NCBI RefSeq assembly: GCF_003259315.1
Contig: NZ_QLLT01000007.1
Span: forward strand, 222,872-286,871
Length of the DNA stretch: 64,000 nt
Direction of reading: 5' to 3'
Source: Kitasatospora sp. SolWspMP-SS2h
GTDB taxonomy: Bacteria; Actinomycetota; Actinomycetes; Streptomycetales; Streptomycetaceae
The notes beneath the pieces were generated by a model, which searched no databases, was not told the origin of the DNA, and was given only the letters and a program-made list of their open reading frames with translations. Both the position numbers and the translations under genes were made by a program. Below are positions 8,577 through 17,666 of this stretch, piece by piece. The stretch's first letter is position 1, and each line of letters starts with the position of its first letter.

Positions 8577-10241
8577 ATGCGTACTCCCCGAAGGAAGCGG
8601 CTGCTCGCCGCCGGAACCGCCTGGGCGGTGGCCGCCGCCGGCGCCGTCGCGCTCAGCTTCGGCCTGGCCGGGTCGGCATCGGCCGGAGAATTCCTGGTCA
8701 ACGGCGGTTTCGAGACCAACGCACTGAACCCCTGGACCTGTACCGGCTCGACCGGCTCCGTGGTCACCGGCCACGCCCACACCGGCAGCTACGCGCTCGC
8801 GGGCGCCGCGTCCGCGTCCGACACCGCCCAGTGCGTCCAGACCGTCGCCGTCGCCCCCAACACCACGTACACGCTCAGCGCGTACGTCAACGGCGCCTAC
8901 GTCTACCTCGGCGTCAACGGCGGCGCCTCGACCTGGACCCCGAGCACCGGCGGCGGCTACCAGAAGCTCTCGGTCAGCTTCACCACCACCGCCACCCAGA
9001 CCTCCGCCACCGTCTTCACCCACGGCTGGTACGGCCAGGGCACCTACTACGCGGACGACGTCTCGCTGGACGGCCCCGGCGCGCCCGCCTCGCCCTCCGC
9101 CAGCGCGAGCCCCTCCAAGTCGGCCTCGCCCTCGCCGTCGGCGTCCCCGTCCAGCAGCCCCTCCAAGTCGGCCTCGCCCTCGCCCTCGGCGTCCCCGTCC
9201 AGCTCGCCGACCACCCCGCCGCCGCCCGGCGGCCACGCCCTGGTCGGCTACCTGCACGCCAGCTTCGCCAACGGCGCCGGCTACCTGAAGATGGCCGACG
9301 TCCCCGACAGCTGGGACATCATCGACCTGGCCTTCGGCGAGCCGGACTCCATCACCGGCGGCACCATCCACTTCAACCGCTGCCCGGCCACCGAGTGCCC
9401 CGGCGTCGAGTCCGACGCCGACTTCAAGGCGGCCATCGCCGCCAAGCAGGCCAAGGGCAAGAAGGTCCTGCTGTCGATCGGCGGCCAGAACGGCGAGGTG
9501 CAGCTCACCACCACCGCCGCCCGCGACAACTTCGTCAACTCGGTCTCCGCGATCATCGACAAGTGGGGCCTGGACGGCCTCGACATCGACTTCGAGGGCC
9601 ACTCGCTGTCGCTCAACACCGGCGACACCGACTTCAAGAACCCGACCACCCCGGTGATCACCAACCTGATCTCCGCGGTCAAGACGCTCAAGGCCAAGTA
9701 CGGCGCGAAGTTCCAGCTCACCATGGCGCCGGAGACCTTCTTCGTCCAGCTCGGCTACCAGTACTACGGCTCGGGCCCCTGGGGCGGCCAGGACCCGCGG
9801 GCCGGCGCCTTCCTGCCGGTCATCTACGGCCTGCGCGACGACCTCACGCTGCTGCACGTCCAGGACTACAACTCGGGCTCGATCATGGGCCTCGACAACC
9901 AGTACCACAACATGGGCAGCGCGGACTTCCACATCGCGATGACCGACATGCTGCTCACCGGCTTCCCGGTGGCCGGCAACACCAGCAACATGTTCCCGGC
10001 GCTCAAGCCCTCGCAGGTCGCGATCGGCATGCCCGCCAACAGCTACGCCGGCAACGGCTACGTCGCCCCGGCCGTGGTCAACCAGGCGCTGGACTGCCTC
10101 ACCAAGGGCACCAGCTGCGGCTCCTACACCCCGCGGGCCGGCAAGCAGCCGAACCTGCGCGGGCTGATGACCTGGTCGATCAACTGGGACAACTACAACG
10201 GGAACGAGTTCTCGAAGAACTTCCACAGCTACTTCGGCTGA
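8577..10241 (+). CDS. Secreted GH18 chitinase with N-terminal carbohydrate-binding module
   Basis: Hydrolyses chitin outside the cell. The 554-aa precursor has a twin-basic signal peptide (residues 1-36, cleavage after SASA), then a beta-rich module (about 37-165, FLVNGGFETNALNPWTC) of the type that binds carbohydrate. A Ser/Pro/Ala/Lys linker (about 166-220) leads to a GH18 catalytic domain. The family motif DGLDIDFE spans 333-340, with E340 as catalytic acid; substrate-contact stretches such as LLSIGGQNGE are also present. The ATG at 8577 follows GAGGCAGGAG. A DasR-like operator precedes it and a hairpin terminator follows. Identity is secure; the binding-module family is less so. Confidence 0.95.
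   Translation: MRTPRRKRLLAAGTAWAVAAAGAVALSFGLAGSASAGEFLVNGGFETNALNPWTCTGSTGSVVTGHAHTGSYALAGAASASDTAQCVQTVAVAPNTTYTLSAYVNGAYVYLGVNGGASTWTPSTGGGYQKLSVSFTTTATQTSATVFTHGWYGQGTYYADDVSLDGPGAPASPSASASPSKSASPSPSASPSSSPSKSASPSPSASPSSSPTTPPPPGGHALVGYLHASFANGAGYLKMADVPDSWDIIDLAFGEPDSITGGTIHFNRCPATECPGVESDADFKAAIAAKQAKGKKVLLSIGGQNGEVQLTTTAARDNFVNSVSAIIDKWGLDGLDIDFEGHSLSLNTGDTDFKNPTTPVITNLISAVKTLKAKYGAKFQLTMAPETFFVQLGYQYYGSGPWGGQDPRAGAFLPVIYGLRDDLTLLHVQDYNSGSIMGLDNQYHNMGSADFHIAMTDMLLTGFPVAGNTSNMFPALKPSQVAIGMPANSYAGNGYVAPAVVNQALDCLTKGTSCGSYTPRAGKQPNLRGLMTWSINWDNYNGNEFSKNFHSYFG
9108..9203 (+). repeat. 48-bp direct repeat encoding the chitinase linker
   Basis: Two tandem 48-bp units, 9108-9155 and 9156-9203, differ at a single base and each encode 16 residues of Ser/Pro/Ala/Lys linker (SPSKSASPSPSASPSS). 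The near identity suggests recent duplication that lengthened the linker between binding module and catalytic domain. Confidence 0.85.
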
Positions 10242-10266
10242 GCCCGGCCGACAGCAGCGGAACGCG

Positions 10267-10299
10267 GAGCCGGTCGCCCCTCGCGGGGGCGGCCGGCTC
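10267..10299 (+). terminator. Terminator after the chitinase gene
   Basis: GAGCCGGTCGCCCC and GGGGGCGGCCGGCTC pair into a long GC-rich stem with a small loop, about 25 bp past the stop codon. No T-tract is present. Confidence 0.7.
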
Positions 10300-10444
10300 C
10301 GGCTGTCGCGGGGGAGGGGGCGGGCGGCCGGCACCAGGCCGCGGGGGAGGGAGGGGGCGGTTCCGGCCGTCCTCCGGGCCCGACCGCCGCTGGTCGACCG
10401 GCCGGGGCGGCGCGCCTAGCCTGGAGGGGAAGGAGGTGGTGGCG

Positions 10445-10825
10445 ATGCTGGCAGACGCGCCCCTGCTCGCGGTGATCCCGGTGACCGACCTCGAACGGGC
10501 CAAGCGGTACTACCGCGACACGCTCGGGCTCACCCTGTCCCGGGAGGGCACCGGAGAGGTGGCCTTCCGCAGCGGGAGCACCGAGTTCGGGATGTACGAG
10601 ACGCCGTACGGCGGACGGGCCGGCCATACCCTGGCCAGCTGGAAGGTCGCGGACCTGGACGCGGAGATGGCCGAACTGCGCGGCCGAGGCGTGGTGTTCG
10701 AGGAGTACGACCAGCCCGGGCTGAAGACCCTCGACGGGGTGGCCGAGGCCGACGGGATGCGGGCCGCCTGGTTCAAGGACCCGGACGGCAACGTGCTGTG
10801 CGTCAACGAACTGCCCGCGGAGTGA
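10445..10825 (+). CDS. VOC (glyoxalase/bleomycin-resistance fold) protein
   Basis: A 126-aa single-domain protein of the vicinal oxygen chelate superfamily. It opens with the typical LLAVIPVTDLERAKRYYRDT and ends with the characteristic AAWFKDPDGNVLCVNEL. Members act as lyases, dioxygenases or drug-binding proteins; the substrate cannot be read from sequence. The conserved metal-ligand Glu near the C-terminus (NEL) is present. The ATG at 10445 follows AAGGAGG with 8-nt spacing. It appears to be its own unit, with a candidate -10 (TAGCCT) about 30 bp upstream and a terminator shared with the converging tRNA-Lys. Confidence 0.88.
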   Translation: MLADAPLLAVIPVTDLERAKRYYRDTLGLTLSREGTGEVAFRSGSTEFGMYETPYGGRAGHTLASWKVADLDAEMAELRGRGVVFEEYDQPGLKTLDGVAEADGMRAAWFKDPDGNVLCVNELPAE

Positions 10826-10841
10826 GAGGGGCCGGAAACGC

Positions 10842-10869
10842 CGAAGACCTCCCCGGAGGGAGGTCTTCG
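10842..10869. terminator. Bidirectional terminator between VOC gene and tRNA-Lys
   Basis: CGAAGACCTCCC and GGGAGGTCTTCG form a perfect 12-bp stem with a CGGA loop. It lies 16 bp after the VOC stop and 9 bp beyond the tRNA 3' end, so it can serve both strands. Confidence 0.85.
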
Positions 10870-10878
10870 CGCTGTCGG

Positions 10879-10952
10879 TGCGCCGCCAGGGACTCGAACC
10901 CCGGACCCGCTGATTAAGAGTCAGCTGCTCTAACCAACTGAGCTAGCGGCGC
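10879..10952 (-). tRNA. tRNA-Lys (anticodon CTT), copy 1
   Basis: The minus strand reads GCGCCGC acceptor, TAGCTCAGTTGGTTAGAGCA D-arm, CTGACTCTTAATCAG anticodon arm with CTT, and GGTTCGAGTCC T-arm, and the acceptor closes as GCGGCGC-A. CCA is not encoded (ACC then G). It is identical in sequence to the copy at 18658-18731. Confidence 0.97.
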
Positions 10953-11065
10953 GTGCTGACGGAGAGAACATTACCTGGTCAGCGCCCGAAACACACAATC
11001 GGCCCGGCCGGGGCGCCGACGTATGCTGAGGTCGGCGCACCCCGCACCTGCCGAGAGGAACCACC

Positions 11066-12646
11066 GTGGGCCAGCTGACCCTGCTCTTCCTGGTGCTGCT
11101 CGCCTCGGTGGTGACGATGCCGCTGGCACGCCGGACCAGGATCCCGCAGCCGGTGCTGATGACCCTGGTCGGCCTGGCCTTCGCGCTGATCCCGCAGATC
11201 CCCAACATCCAGATCAACCCCGAGTTCATCCTGCCGCTGGTGCTGCCGCCGCTGATCTTCGCGGTGGCCCGGCGCTCCTCGGTGCGGTACTTCAAGGCGA
11301 ACATCCGCTCGATCCTGCTGCTGGCCGTCGCCCTGGTGGTGGTGACCACCACCGCGGTGGCCGGGGTGTTCAGCTGGCTGGTGCCCGCCGCGCCGCTGGC
11401 CGCCGCGGTCGCGCTGGGCGCGCTGGTCTCGCCGCCCGACCCGGTCGCGGCCGTCGCGGTGGCCGGCGAGGTCGGGCTGCCGCGCCGGCTGACGGCGGTG
11501 CTGGAGAGCGAAGGCCTGTTCAACGACGTCACCGCGATCGTGATCTACTCGCTGGCCGTCGAGGCCGTGGTCGACGGCGACCTGTCGGTGGGCCGGGCCG
11601 CGGAGCGCTTCCTGCTGTCCGCCGTGGTCGCGGTGGCCGTCGGCATCGGGCTCGGCTGGCTGAACGCCAAGATCGCCGGGTTCCTGGAGGACCCGACCCA
11701 GCAGGTCGCGCTCAACCTGCTCGTCCCGTTCGCCGCGTACACCCTGGCCGAGGAGGCGCACGGCTCCGGCGTGCTGGCCGTGGTGGTCTGCGCGCTCTAC
11801 CTCGCCGACCGGGCCTCCGACGCCGACGAGGTCTCCTACCGGCTGGTCGGCAACGCGTTCTGGGAGATCGTCGAGACCCTGATCACCGGCGTCGCGTTCG
11901 GCCTGATCGGCCTGGAGCTGTCCACCGTCCTGCAGGACGTCCGGGACACCTGGCACACCATGATCGGCGACACCGCGACCGTCATCGCCGTCGTCGTGGT
12001 GCTGCGCCTGCTCTGGCTGCTGCCCGCCGCCTGGCTCTCCCGCCGGGTCACCCACGGCGAGGAGGACACCCCGATCAGCTGGCGGGAGACCGTCGTCCTG
12101 TGGTGGTCCGGCATGCGCGGGGTGGCCACCGTCGCCCTCGCCCTCGGCATCCCGCTCACCCTGCACAACGGGCTGGACTTCCCGGCCCGCAGCGAGATCG
12201 TCTTCATCGCGTTCAGCGTCGTCCTGTTCACCCTGGTGGTGCAGGGCCTCACCCTGCCGTACGTGGTCAGGCTGCTGCGCATCGACGACACCGGAGACGA
12301 GCACGAGCGGGCCGTCCGGGAGCTGTGGTGGCGCGCCGCCAGGGCCGGGCTGCACCGGCTCGCCGAGCTGGAGGACGAGGACCAGCTCCCGCCCGAGATC
12401 ACCGAGCGCCTGCGCGAGCGCCAGCACGACCGCCTCGCCCGGCTCTGCCCGGAGAAGTACGAGGAGGAGGAGGCGCTGGAGGCCAAGCGCCGCGGCAAGC
12501 AGTGGCGGCAGGCGTTCGCGATCGAGCAGGAGATGATCGCCGCCTCCCGCCGCGAGGTGCTGGTCGCCCGCGGCGAGGCCGGCGCCGACCCCGAGGTCGC
12601 CGACCGGGTGCTGCGCGCGCTCGACCTCCAGTCGGCCCGGAAGTGA
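11066..12646 (+). CDS. CPA1-family Na+/H+ antiporter
   Basis: A 526-aa membrane exchanger for cytoplasmic pH and Na+ homeostasis. About a dozen hydrophobic segments fill residues 1-410. They include the CPA1 core motifs GALVSPPDPVAAVAV and ESEGLFNDVTAIV, whose Asp residues carry the transported ion. A charged, partly helical cytoplasmic tail (about 415-526, EEEEALEAKRRGKQWRQAF) follows, as in NhaP-type proteins. Translation starts at the GTG at 11066, with GAGAGG 8 bp upstream; a TATGCT -10 element lies about 40 bp before. It is monocistronic between tRNA-Lys and pgi. Confidence 0.93.
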   Translation: MGQLTLLFLVLLASVVTMPLARRTRIPQPVLMTLVGLAFALIPQIPNIQINPEFILPLVLPPLIFAVARRSSVRYFKANIRSILLLAVALVVVTTTAVAGVFSWLVPAAPLAAAVALGALVSPPDPVAAVAVAGEVGLPRRLTAVLESEGLFNDVTAIVIYSLAVEAVVDGDLSVGRAAERFLLSAVVAVAVGIGLGWLNAKIAGFLEDPTQQVALNLLVPFAAYTLAEEAHGSGVLAVVVCALYLADRASDADEVSYRLVGNAFWEIVETLITGVAFGLIGLELSTVLQDVRDTWHTMIGDTATVIAVVVVLRLLWLLPAAWLSRRVTHGEEDTPISWRETVVLWWSGMRGVATVALALGIPLTLHNGLDFPARSEIVFIAFSVVLFTLVVQGLTLPYVVRLLRIDDTGDEHERAVRELWWRAARAGLHRLAELEDEDQLPPEITERLRERQHDRLARLCPEKYEEEEALEAKRRGKQWRQAFAIEQEMIAASRREVLVARGEAGADPEVADRVLRALDLQSARK

Positions 12647-12813
12647 CGCCCCGTCGACCCCTCGCGGTGCAGCACTGCCCGGCCGCATCCAGGGCATAGG
12701 GTTGGAGGCGGGCGAGGCCGTCGACGGCGCCGGCACCCGTACCCGCCGGGCCCGGCGCCACCCTCCCGCCGGAACCAGCCGGTATCTGCACCCGACGACG
12801 CTAGGAGCAACCG

Positions 12814-14478
12814 ATGTCGGACACCCCCGCCAACGGCCGGACCCCGTTGGACCGCACCCCGCAGTGGGCCGCGCTGGGGAAGCACCGGGCAGAGCTGGGC
12901 GAACAGCACCTGCGCGAGCTGTTCGCCGCCGACCCCGACCGCGGCACGCGCTACACCCTGCAGGTCGGCGACCTCTTCGTCGACTACTCGAAGCACCTGG
13001 TCACCGACCGCACCCTGGACCTGCTGCGCGAACTGGCCGCCGCCACCGGCGTCGCCGAGCTGCGCGACGCGATGTTCCGCGGCGAGAAGATCAACACCAC
13101 CGAGCACCGCGCCGTCCTGCACACCGCGCTGCGCGCCCCGCGCGGCGCCGTCGTCGAGGTCGACGGCGAGAACGTGGTGCCCGCCGTGCACGCCGTCCTC
13201 GACAAGATGGCCGCCTTCTCCGACCGGGTGCGCTCCGGCGAGTGGACCGGCCACACCGGCAAGCGGATCCGCAACGTCGTCAACATCGGCATCGGCGGCT
13301 CCGACCTCGGCCCCGCGATGGCCTACGAGGTGCTGCGCTCCTACACTGACCGCGACCTGACGGTCCGCTTCGTCTCCAACGTCGACGGCGCCGACCTGCA
13401 CGAGGCGGTCCGCGACCTGGACCCCGCCGAGACGCTGTTCATCGTCGCCTCCAAGACCTTCACCACCATCGAGACGGTCACCAACGCGGTCGCCGCCCGC
13501 GACTGGCTGCTGGAGCGGCTCGGCGCCGGCGAGGAGGCCGTCGCCAAGCACTTCGTGGCGCTCTCCACCAACGCCCGGGGCGTCGCCGACTTCGGCATCG
13601 ACACCGCCAACATGTTCGAGTTCTGGGACTGGGTGGGCGGCCGCTACTCCTTCGACTCCGCGATCGGCCTCTCGCTGATGATCGCCATCGGCCCGGAGCG
13701 GTTCGGCGAGATGCTGGCCGGCTTCCACCTGGTCGACGAGCACTTCCGCACCGCCCCCGCGGAGGAGAACGTCCCGCTGCTGCTGGGCCTGCTCGGCGTC
13801 TGGTACGGCGCGTTCTTCGACGCCCAGTCGCACGCCGTGCTCCCGTACTCGCACTACCTGTCGAAGTTCACCGCGTACCTCCAGCAGCTCGACATGGAGT
13901 CCAACGGCAAGTCCGTGGACCGCGAGGGCAACCCGGTCTCCTGGCAGACCGGCCCGGTGGTCTGGGGCACCCCCGGCACCAACGGCCAGCACGCGTACTA
14001 CCAGCTGCTGCACCAGGGCACCAAGGTCATCCCCGCCGACTTCCTCGGCTTCGCCCGGCCGGTCGCCGACCTCCAGCCCGGCCTGGTCGCCCAGCACGAC
14101 CTGCTGATGGCCAACTTCTTCGCCCAGACCCAGGCGCTGGCCTTCGGCAAGACCGCCGAGGAGGTCGCCGCGGAGGGCGTGCCCGCCGAACTCGTGCCGC
14201 ACAAGACCTTCCGCGGCAACCACCCGACCACCACCATCCTGGCCCCCGAGCTGACCCCGCACGTCCTCGGCCAGCTGATCGCCCTCTACGAGCACAAGGT
14301 GTTCGTCCAGGGCGCGGTGTGGGACATCGACTCCTTCGACCAGTGGGGCGTCGAGCTCGGCAAGGTGCTCGCCAAGAAGATCGAGCCCGTGCTGCTCACC
14401 GGCGAGGGCACCGACGCGCTGGACGCCTCCACCGCCCACCTGGTCGGCCGGTACCGCGAGCTGCGCGGCCGGGAGTAG
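12814..14478 (+). CDS. pgi: Glucose-6-phosphate isomerase
   Basis: Interconverts glucose 6-phosphate and fructose 6-phosphate in glycolysis and gluconeogenesis. The 554-aa length is normal for the large bacterial class. Both family signatures are present: [17 protein letters not shown] and [18 protein letters not shown]. The sugar-phosphate-binding stretch [16 protein letters not shown] and the catalytic region [16 protein letters not shown] are also intact. The ATG at 12814 follows TAGGAGCAACCG. A strong terminator lies 26 bp past the stop, so it is probably transcribed alone. Confidence 0.98.
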   Translation: MSDTPANGRTPLDRTPQWAALGKHRAELGEQHLRELFAADPDRGTRYTLQVGDLFVDYSKHLVTDRTLDLLRELAAATGVAELRDAMFRGEKINTTEHRAVLHTALRAPRGAVVEVDGENVVPAVHAVLDKMAAFSDRVRSGEWTGHTGKRIRNVVNIGIGGSDLGPAMAYEVLRSYTDRDLTVRFVSNVDGADLHEAVRDLDPAETLFIVASKTFTTIETVTNAVAARDWLLERLGAGEEAVAKHFVALSTNARGVADFGIDTANMFEFWDWVGGRYSFDSAIGLSLMIAIGPERFGEMLAGFHLVDEHFRTAPAEENVPLLLGLLGVWYGAFFDAQSHAVLPYSHYLSKFTAYLQQLDMESNGKSVDREGNPVSWQTGPVVWGTPGTNGQHAYYQLLHQGTKVIPADFLGFARPVADLQPGLVAQHDLLMANFFAQTQALAFGKTAEEVAAEGVPAELVPHKTFRGNHPTTTILAPELTPHVLGQLIALYEHKVFVQGAVWDIDSFDQWGVELGKVLAKKIEPVLLTGEGTDALDASTAHLVGRYRELRGRE

Positions 14479-14503
14479 GGCCCTTCGGACCCGACGGGGG
14501 AGC

Positions 14504-14534
14504 GGGGGACGGCCGGGAGCTCCGGCCGTCCCCC
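14504..14534 (+). terminator. Terminator after pgi
   Basis: GGGGGACGGCCGG and CCGGCCGTCCCCC form a perfect 13-bp stem with loop GAGCT, followed by TT. It lies in the convergent gap between pgi and the GntR gene. Confidence 0.9.
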
Positions 14535-14592
14535 TTCGCGTGCCCCGGGCCGGGAGCGTCCTGTGCCGGGGGCGCCCCGGGCTCCGGGTGCC

Positions 14593-15294
14593 TCAGGTGA
14601 CCCGGGCCAGCAGGGAGCCGGCGTGCGCGGTGACCAGCTCGCGGGCCAGCGCCGGGTCGGGGGCGGCCAGGGCGCGGGCCAGCGCCAGGTGCTCGGCGTG
14701 GTCCCGCTCCGCGTGCGCGGGGGAGGCCGTCGCGGTGGCGGAGATCCGCACCTGCCGGTCCCAGAGCGTCTCGTAGAGGGAGGTCAGGACGGGGTTCCCG
14801 GCGGCGCGCAGCAGGGTGAGGTGGAAGTGCCGGCCGGCCTCGACGGGGTGCGGGTCGCGGTGCTCGCAGGCGGCCAGCAGCTCCGCGGCGGCGGCCGCCA
14901 GCGCGGCGGGGCCGCGGGCCGCCAGGGCGTCGACGGCGGCGTGCTCGAACAGGACCCGGGCGGCGAGGACGTCACGGGCCTCGCCCGGGGCGATCGGGAC
15001 GACCTGGGCGCCGCGCTTGGGGTACAGGCGCAGGAAGCCCTCGGACTGCAGGCGCAGGAACGCCTCGCGGACGGGGGTGCGGGAGAGCCCGAGCTCGGTG
15101 GCGACGACGCCCTCGGAGAGCAGCGTGCCGCCGGGCCAGCTGCCGTCCAGCAGGCGGGTGCGGACGTGCCGGTAGGCCCGGTCGGCGGTGGGGAGGACGG
15201 CGTCGGCGCTGGGCCGGGCGGGATCGGCGCTGGGCCGGGCGGGGTCGGCGCTGGGGAGGGCGGGGTCGGCGCTGGGGAGGGCGGGGTCGCTCAC
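14593..15294 (-). CDS. GntR/FCD-family transcriptional regulator, likely lut repressor
   Basis: A 233-aa regulator. A winged-helix GntR domain (about 40-105, SEGVVATELGLSRTPVREAFLRLQ) precedes an all-helical FCD ligand domain (about 110-225) with the His residues that bind a metal or carboxylate effector (EAGRHFHLTLL, AEHLALARA). It is divergent from lutABC with only 57 bp between starts, and that gap holds palindromic sites, so it probably represses lut and itself in response to lactate. The N-terminus carries five short Asp-Pro-rich repeats from a 21-bp tandem array and is likely disordered. The GTG at 15294 lacks a clear ribosome site, so the start is uncertain. Confidence 0.9.
   Translation of the reverse strand: MSDPALPSADPALPSADPARPSADPARPSADAVLPTADRAYRHVRTRLLDGSWPGGTLLSEGVVATELGLSRTPVREAFLRLQSEGFLRLYPKRGAQVVPIAPGEARDVLAARVLFEHAAVDALAARGPAALAAAAAELLAACEHRDPHPVEAGRHFHLTLLRAAGNPVLTSLYETLWDRQVRISATATASPAHAERDHAEHLALARALAAPDPALARELVTAHAGSLLARVT
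15207..15290 (-). repeat. 21-bp tandem repeat in the 5' end of the GntR gene
   Basis: Four 21-bp units of the type GGCGCTGGGCCGGGCGGGAT encode successive DPALPSA/DPARPSA heptapeptides. The units have diverged by pairs, and the array length probably varies between strains. Confidence 0.8.
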
Positions 15295-15318
15295 GTCGTC
15301 ATTCTGCCACGCCCGCTG

Positions 15319-15347
15319 GCTTGCATCTAAGCTTGCATCTATGATGC
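15319..15347. promoter_or_regulatory. Candidate GntR operator in the lutA promoter
   Basis: GCTTGCATCTA occurs twice with a 12-bp period (15319-15329, 15331-15341). The second copy continues into the palindrome GCATCTATGATGC (15335-15347). The element ends 4 bp before the lutA ATG, in the only AT-rich stretch between the divergent genes, so binding would block lutA initiation. Assignment to the adjacent regulator is inferred. Confidence 0.65.
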
Positions 15348-15351
15348 GGGC

Positions 15352-16140
15352 ATGCCTCCGAACGCCCCCCGCTCCCGGACCGCCCTGTTCGTGACCTGCC
15401 TGAACGACACCCTCTTCCCCGGCACCGGCCGCGCCGCCGTCACCCTGCTGCGCCGGCTGGGCGTGGAGGTGGACTTCCCGCCGGGCCAGAGCTGCTGCGG
15501 GCAGATGCACTTCAACACCGGCTACCGCCGGGAGACCGCCCGGCTCGCCCGGCACTTCGTGGACACCTTCGGCGGCTACGAGGAGATCGTCGTCCCCTCC
15601 GCCTCCTGCGCCGGGATGCCCGCCGAGGCGTACCCCCTGGCCGCTGTCGGCGACCCCGGGCTGGCCCGGGAGGTGGCCGAACTCGCCCCCAGGGTAGTCG
15701 AGTTGACCGAGTACCTGACCGACCGGCTGGGCGTCGAGGACGTCGGCGCGCACTTCCCGCACCGGGTCACCTACCACCCCACCTGCCACAGCCTGCGGGC
15801 CGCCCGGCTGGGCGACCGGCCCCACCGGCTGCTGCGCGCCGTCGACGGCATCGACCTCGTCGAACTGCCCGCGCAGGAGGAGTGCTGCGGCTTCGGCGGC
15901 ACCTTCGCGGTGAAGAACCCGGCGGTCTCCGGCGCGATGAACGGCGACAAGGCCCGGCACGTCCTGGAGACCGGGGCGCCGGTGCTGGCCGCCGTCGACA
16001 ACTCCTGCCTGATGAACATCGGCGGCCGGCTCACCCGGGACGGCCACCGGGTGCGCACCCTGCACCTGGTGGAGATCCTGGCCCGCACCGCCCAGGACGG
16101 GCCGCTGCCCGGTGTCCCGGTGGCGGAGGCCGTGCGATGA
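15352..16140 (+). CDS. lutA: L-lactate oxidation subunit LutA (CCG-domain Fe-S protein)
   Basis: One of three subunits that oxidise L-lactate to pyruvate independently of the flavin lactate dehydrogenase. The 262-aa protein has two CCG cysteine-rich domains, seen at SCCGQMHFNTGY and ECCGFGGTFAVK, which bind redox cofactors. The ATG at 15352 has no ribosome site and directly follows the operator palindrome, so the transcript may be leaderless. The stop overlaps the lutB start (ATGA), showing translational coupling. The lutABC order and the linked GntR gene match the known Bacillus-type locus. Confidence 0.93.
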   Translation: MPPNAPRSRTALFVTCLNDTLFPGTGRAAVTLLRRLGVEVDFPPGQSCCGQMHFNTGYRRETARLARHFVDTFGGYEEIVVPSASCAGMPAEAYPLAAVGDPGLAREVAELAPRVVELTEYLTDRLGVEDVGAHFPHRVTYHPTCHSLRAARLGDRPHRLLRAVDGIDLVELPAQEECCGFGGTFAVKNPAVSGAMNGDKARHVLETGAPVLAAVDNSCLMNIGGRLTRDGHRVRTLHLVEILARTAQDGPLPGVPVAEAVR

Positions 16141-17666
16141 CGAGGTCGTTCCTGGGCTGGCCCGCGTTCCCCGAGGCCGCCGAACGTGAGGTCGACAACC
16201 GGCAGTTGCGGGAGAACGTCCGCCGCGCCACCCACACCATCCGGGGCAAGCGGGCCGTGCTGGCCGCCGAACGCCCCGACTGGGAGCAGCTGCGCGACAG
16301 CGCCGCCGCGATCAAGGACCGGGTGCTGGCCGACCTGGAGCGGTACCTGCTCCAGGTCGAGGAGAAGGTCACCGCGGCCGGCGGCACCGTGCACTGGGCC
16401 CGCGACGCCGCCGAGGCCAACCGGATCGTCACCGACCTGGTCAGGGCCACCGGCGAGCGCGAGATCGTCAAGGTCAAGTCGATGCTGACCGAGGAGATCG
16501 GCCTCGACGCCGCCCTGGAGGCCGCCGGGATCAACGCCCGGGAGACCGACCTCGCCGCCACCATCGTCCAGCTCGGCGACGACCTGCCCTCGCACGTGGT
16601 CGTCCCCGCGCTGCACCGCAACCGCAGCGAGATCCGCGACATCTTCGCCCGCGAGATGGGCCGGCACGGCCGTCCCGCCCCCGACGGGCTCACCGACGAC
16701 CCCGCCGAACTCGCCGAAGCCGCCCGGCTGCACCTGCGGGAGAAGTTCCTCGGCGCCAGGGTCGCCGTCTCCGGCGCCAACTTCGTGGTCGCCGAGACCG
16801 GCACGCTGGTGGTCGTCGAGTCCGAGGGCAACGGCCGGATGTGCCTCACCCTCGCCGACACCCTGATCTCCGTCGTCGGCCTGGAGAAGACCGTCCCCGA
16901 CTGGCAGGACCTCGAAGTCTTCCTGCAACTGCTGGCCCGCAACGCCACCGGCGAGCGGATGGCCCCCTACACCAGCACCTGGACCGGCACCACGGACGGC
17001 GACGGACCGCGCGACGTCCACCTCGTCCTGGTCGACAACGGCCGCACCCGCGCCCTCGCCGACCCGGTCGGCCGGCAGGCCCTGCGCTGCATCCGCTGCG
17101 GCGCCTGCATGAACACCTGCCCCGTCTACGAGCGCACCGGCGGCCACGCCTACGGCTCCGTCTACCCCGGGCCGATCGGCGCGATCCTCAACCCGCTGCT
17201 CAAGGGCCTCGACGACGCGCAGACCGCCTCCCTGCCGTACGCCTCCACGCTGTGCGGCGCCTGCAACGAGGTCTGCCCGGTGCGGATCCGGTTCACCGAC
17301 GTGCTGCTCGACCTGCGCGCCCAGGTCGCCGACGGCGGACGGCACCCGGTGGAACGGGCCGCGCTGAACACCGTCGGCGCGGTGATGGCCCGCCCCGCGG
17401 TGTGGAAGGCCGCCGTGAAGGGCGCCGGACTGGTCGGACCGCTGCTGCCCCGGCGCACCGCGCTGCCCGGCCCGCTCGGCGGCTGGACCGACAACCGGGC
17501 GCTGCCCGAGATCCCCGGGGAGTCCTTCCGCAGCTGGTGGAAGCGGAACGAGCGCGCCGGACGGGACGGGCGTGGCGGACGGGACGAACCAGGCGGGCGG
17601 GACGAACCCGGCGGGCCGGACGAACCCGGCGGGCGGGCCGCACGGAACCGAGGAGGACACGCATGA
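16137..17666 (+). CDS. lutB: L-lactate oxidation subunit LutB (2[4Fe-4S] protein)
   Basis: The 509-aa electron-transfer subunit of the Lut complex. An N-terminal LUD domain (about 60-300) precedes two ferredoxin-type cysteine clusters, C318-C321-C324-C328 in CIRCGACMNTCP and C373-C376-C380 in CGACNEVCP. The C-terminal tail has three 6-residue RDEPGG-type repeats encoded by an 18-bp tandem array and looks disordered. The start overlaps the lutA stop by 4 bp (ATGA), and the stop overlaps the lutC start in the same way, so the three genes form one translationally coupled operon. Confidence 0.95.
   Translation: MTRSFLGWPAFPEAAEREVDNRQLRENVRRATHTIRGKRAVLAAERPDWEQLRDSAAAIKDRVLADLERYLLQVEEKVTAAGGTVHWARDAAEANRIVTDLVRATGEREIVKVKSMLTEEIGLDAALEAAGINARETDLAATIVQLGDDLPSHVVVPALHRNRSEIRDIFAREMGRHGRPAPDGLTDDPAELAEAARLHLREKFLGARVAVSGANFVVAETGTLVVVESEGNGRMCLTLADTLISVVGLEKTVPDWQDLEVFLQLLARNATGERMAPYTSTWTGTTDGDGPRDVHLVLVDNGRTRALADPVGRQALRCIRCGACMNTCPVYERTGGHAYGSVYPGPIGAILNPLLKGLDDAQTASLPYASTLCGACNEVCPVRIRFTDVLLDLRAQVADGGRHPVERAALNTVGAVMARPAVWKAAVKGAGLVGPLLPRRTALPGPLGGWTDNRALPEIPGESFRSWWKRNERAGRDGRGGRDEPGGRDEPGGPDEPGGRAARNRGGHA
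17579..17638 (+). repeat. 18-bp tandem repeat in the 3' end of lutB
   Basis: Three units of about 18 bp (GGGACGAACCCGGCGGGC type) encode the DEPGG repeats at the LutB C-terminus. They appear after the conserved domain ends, so variation here should be tolerated. Confidence 0.7.
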
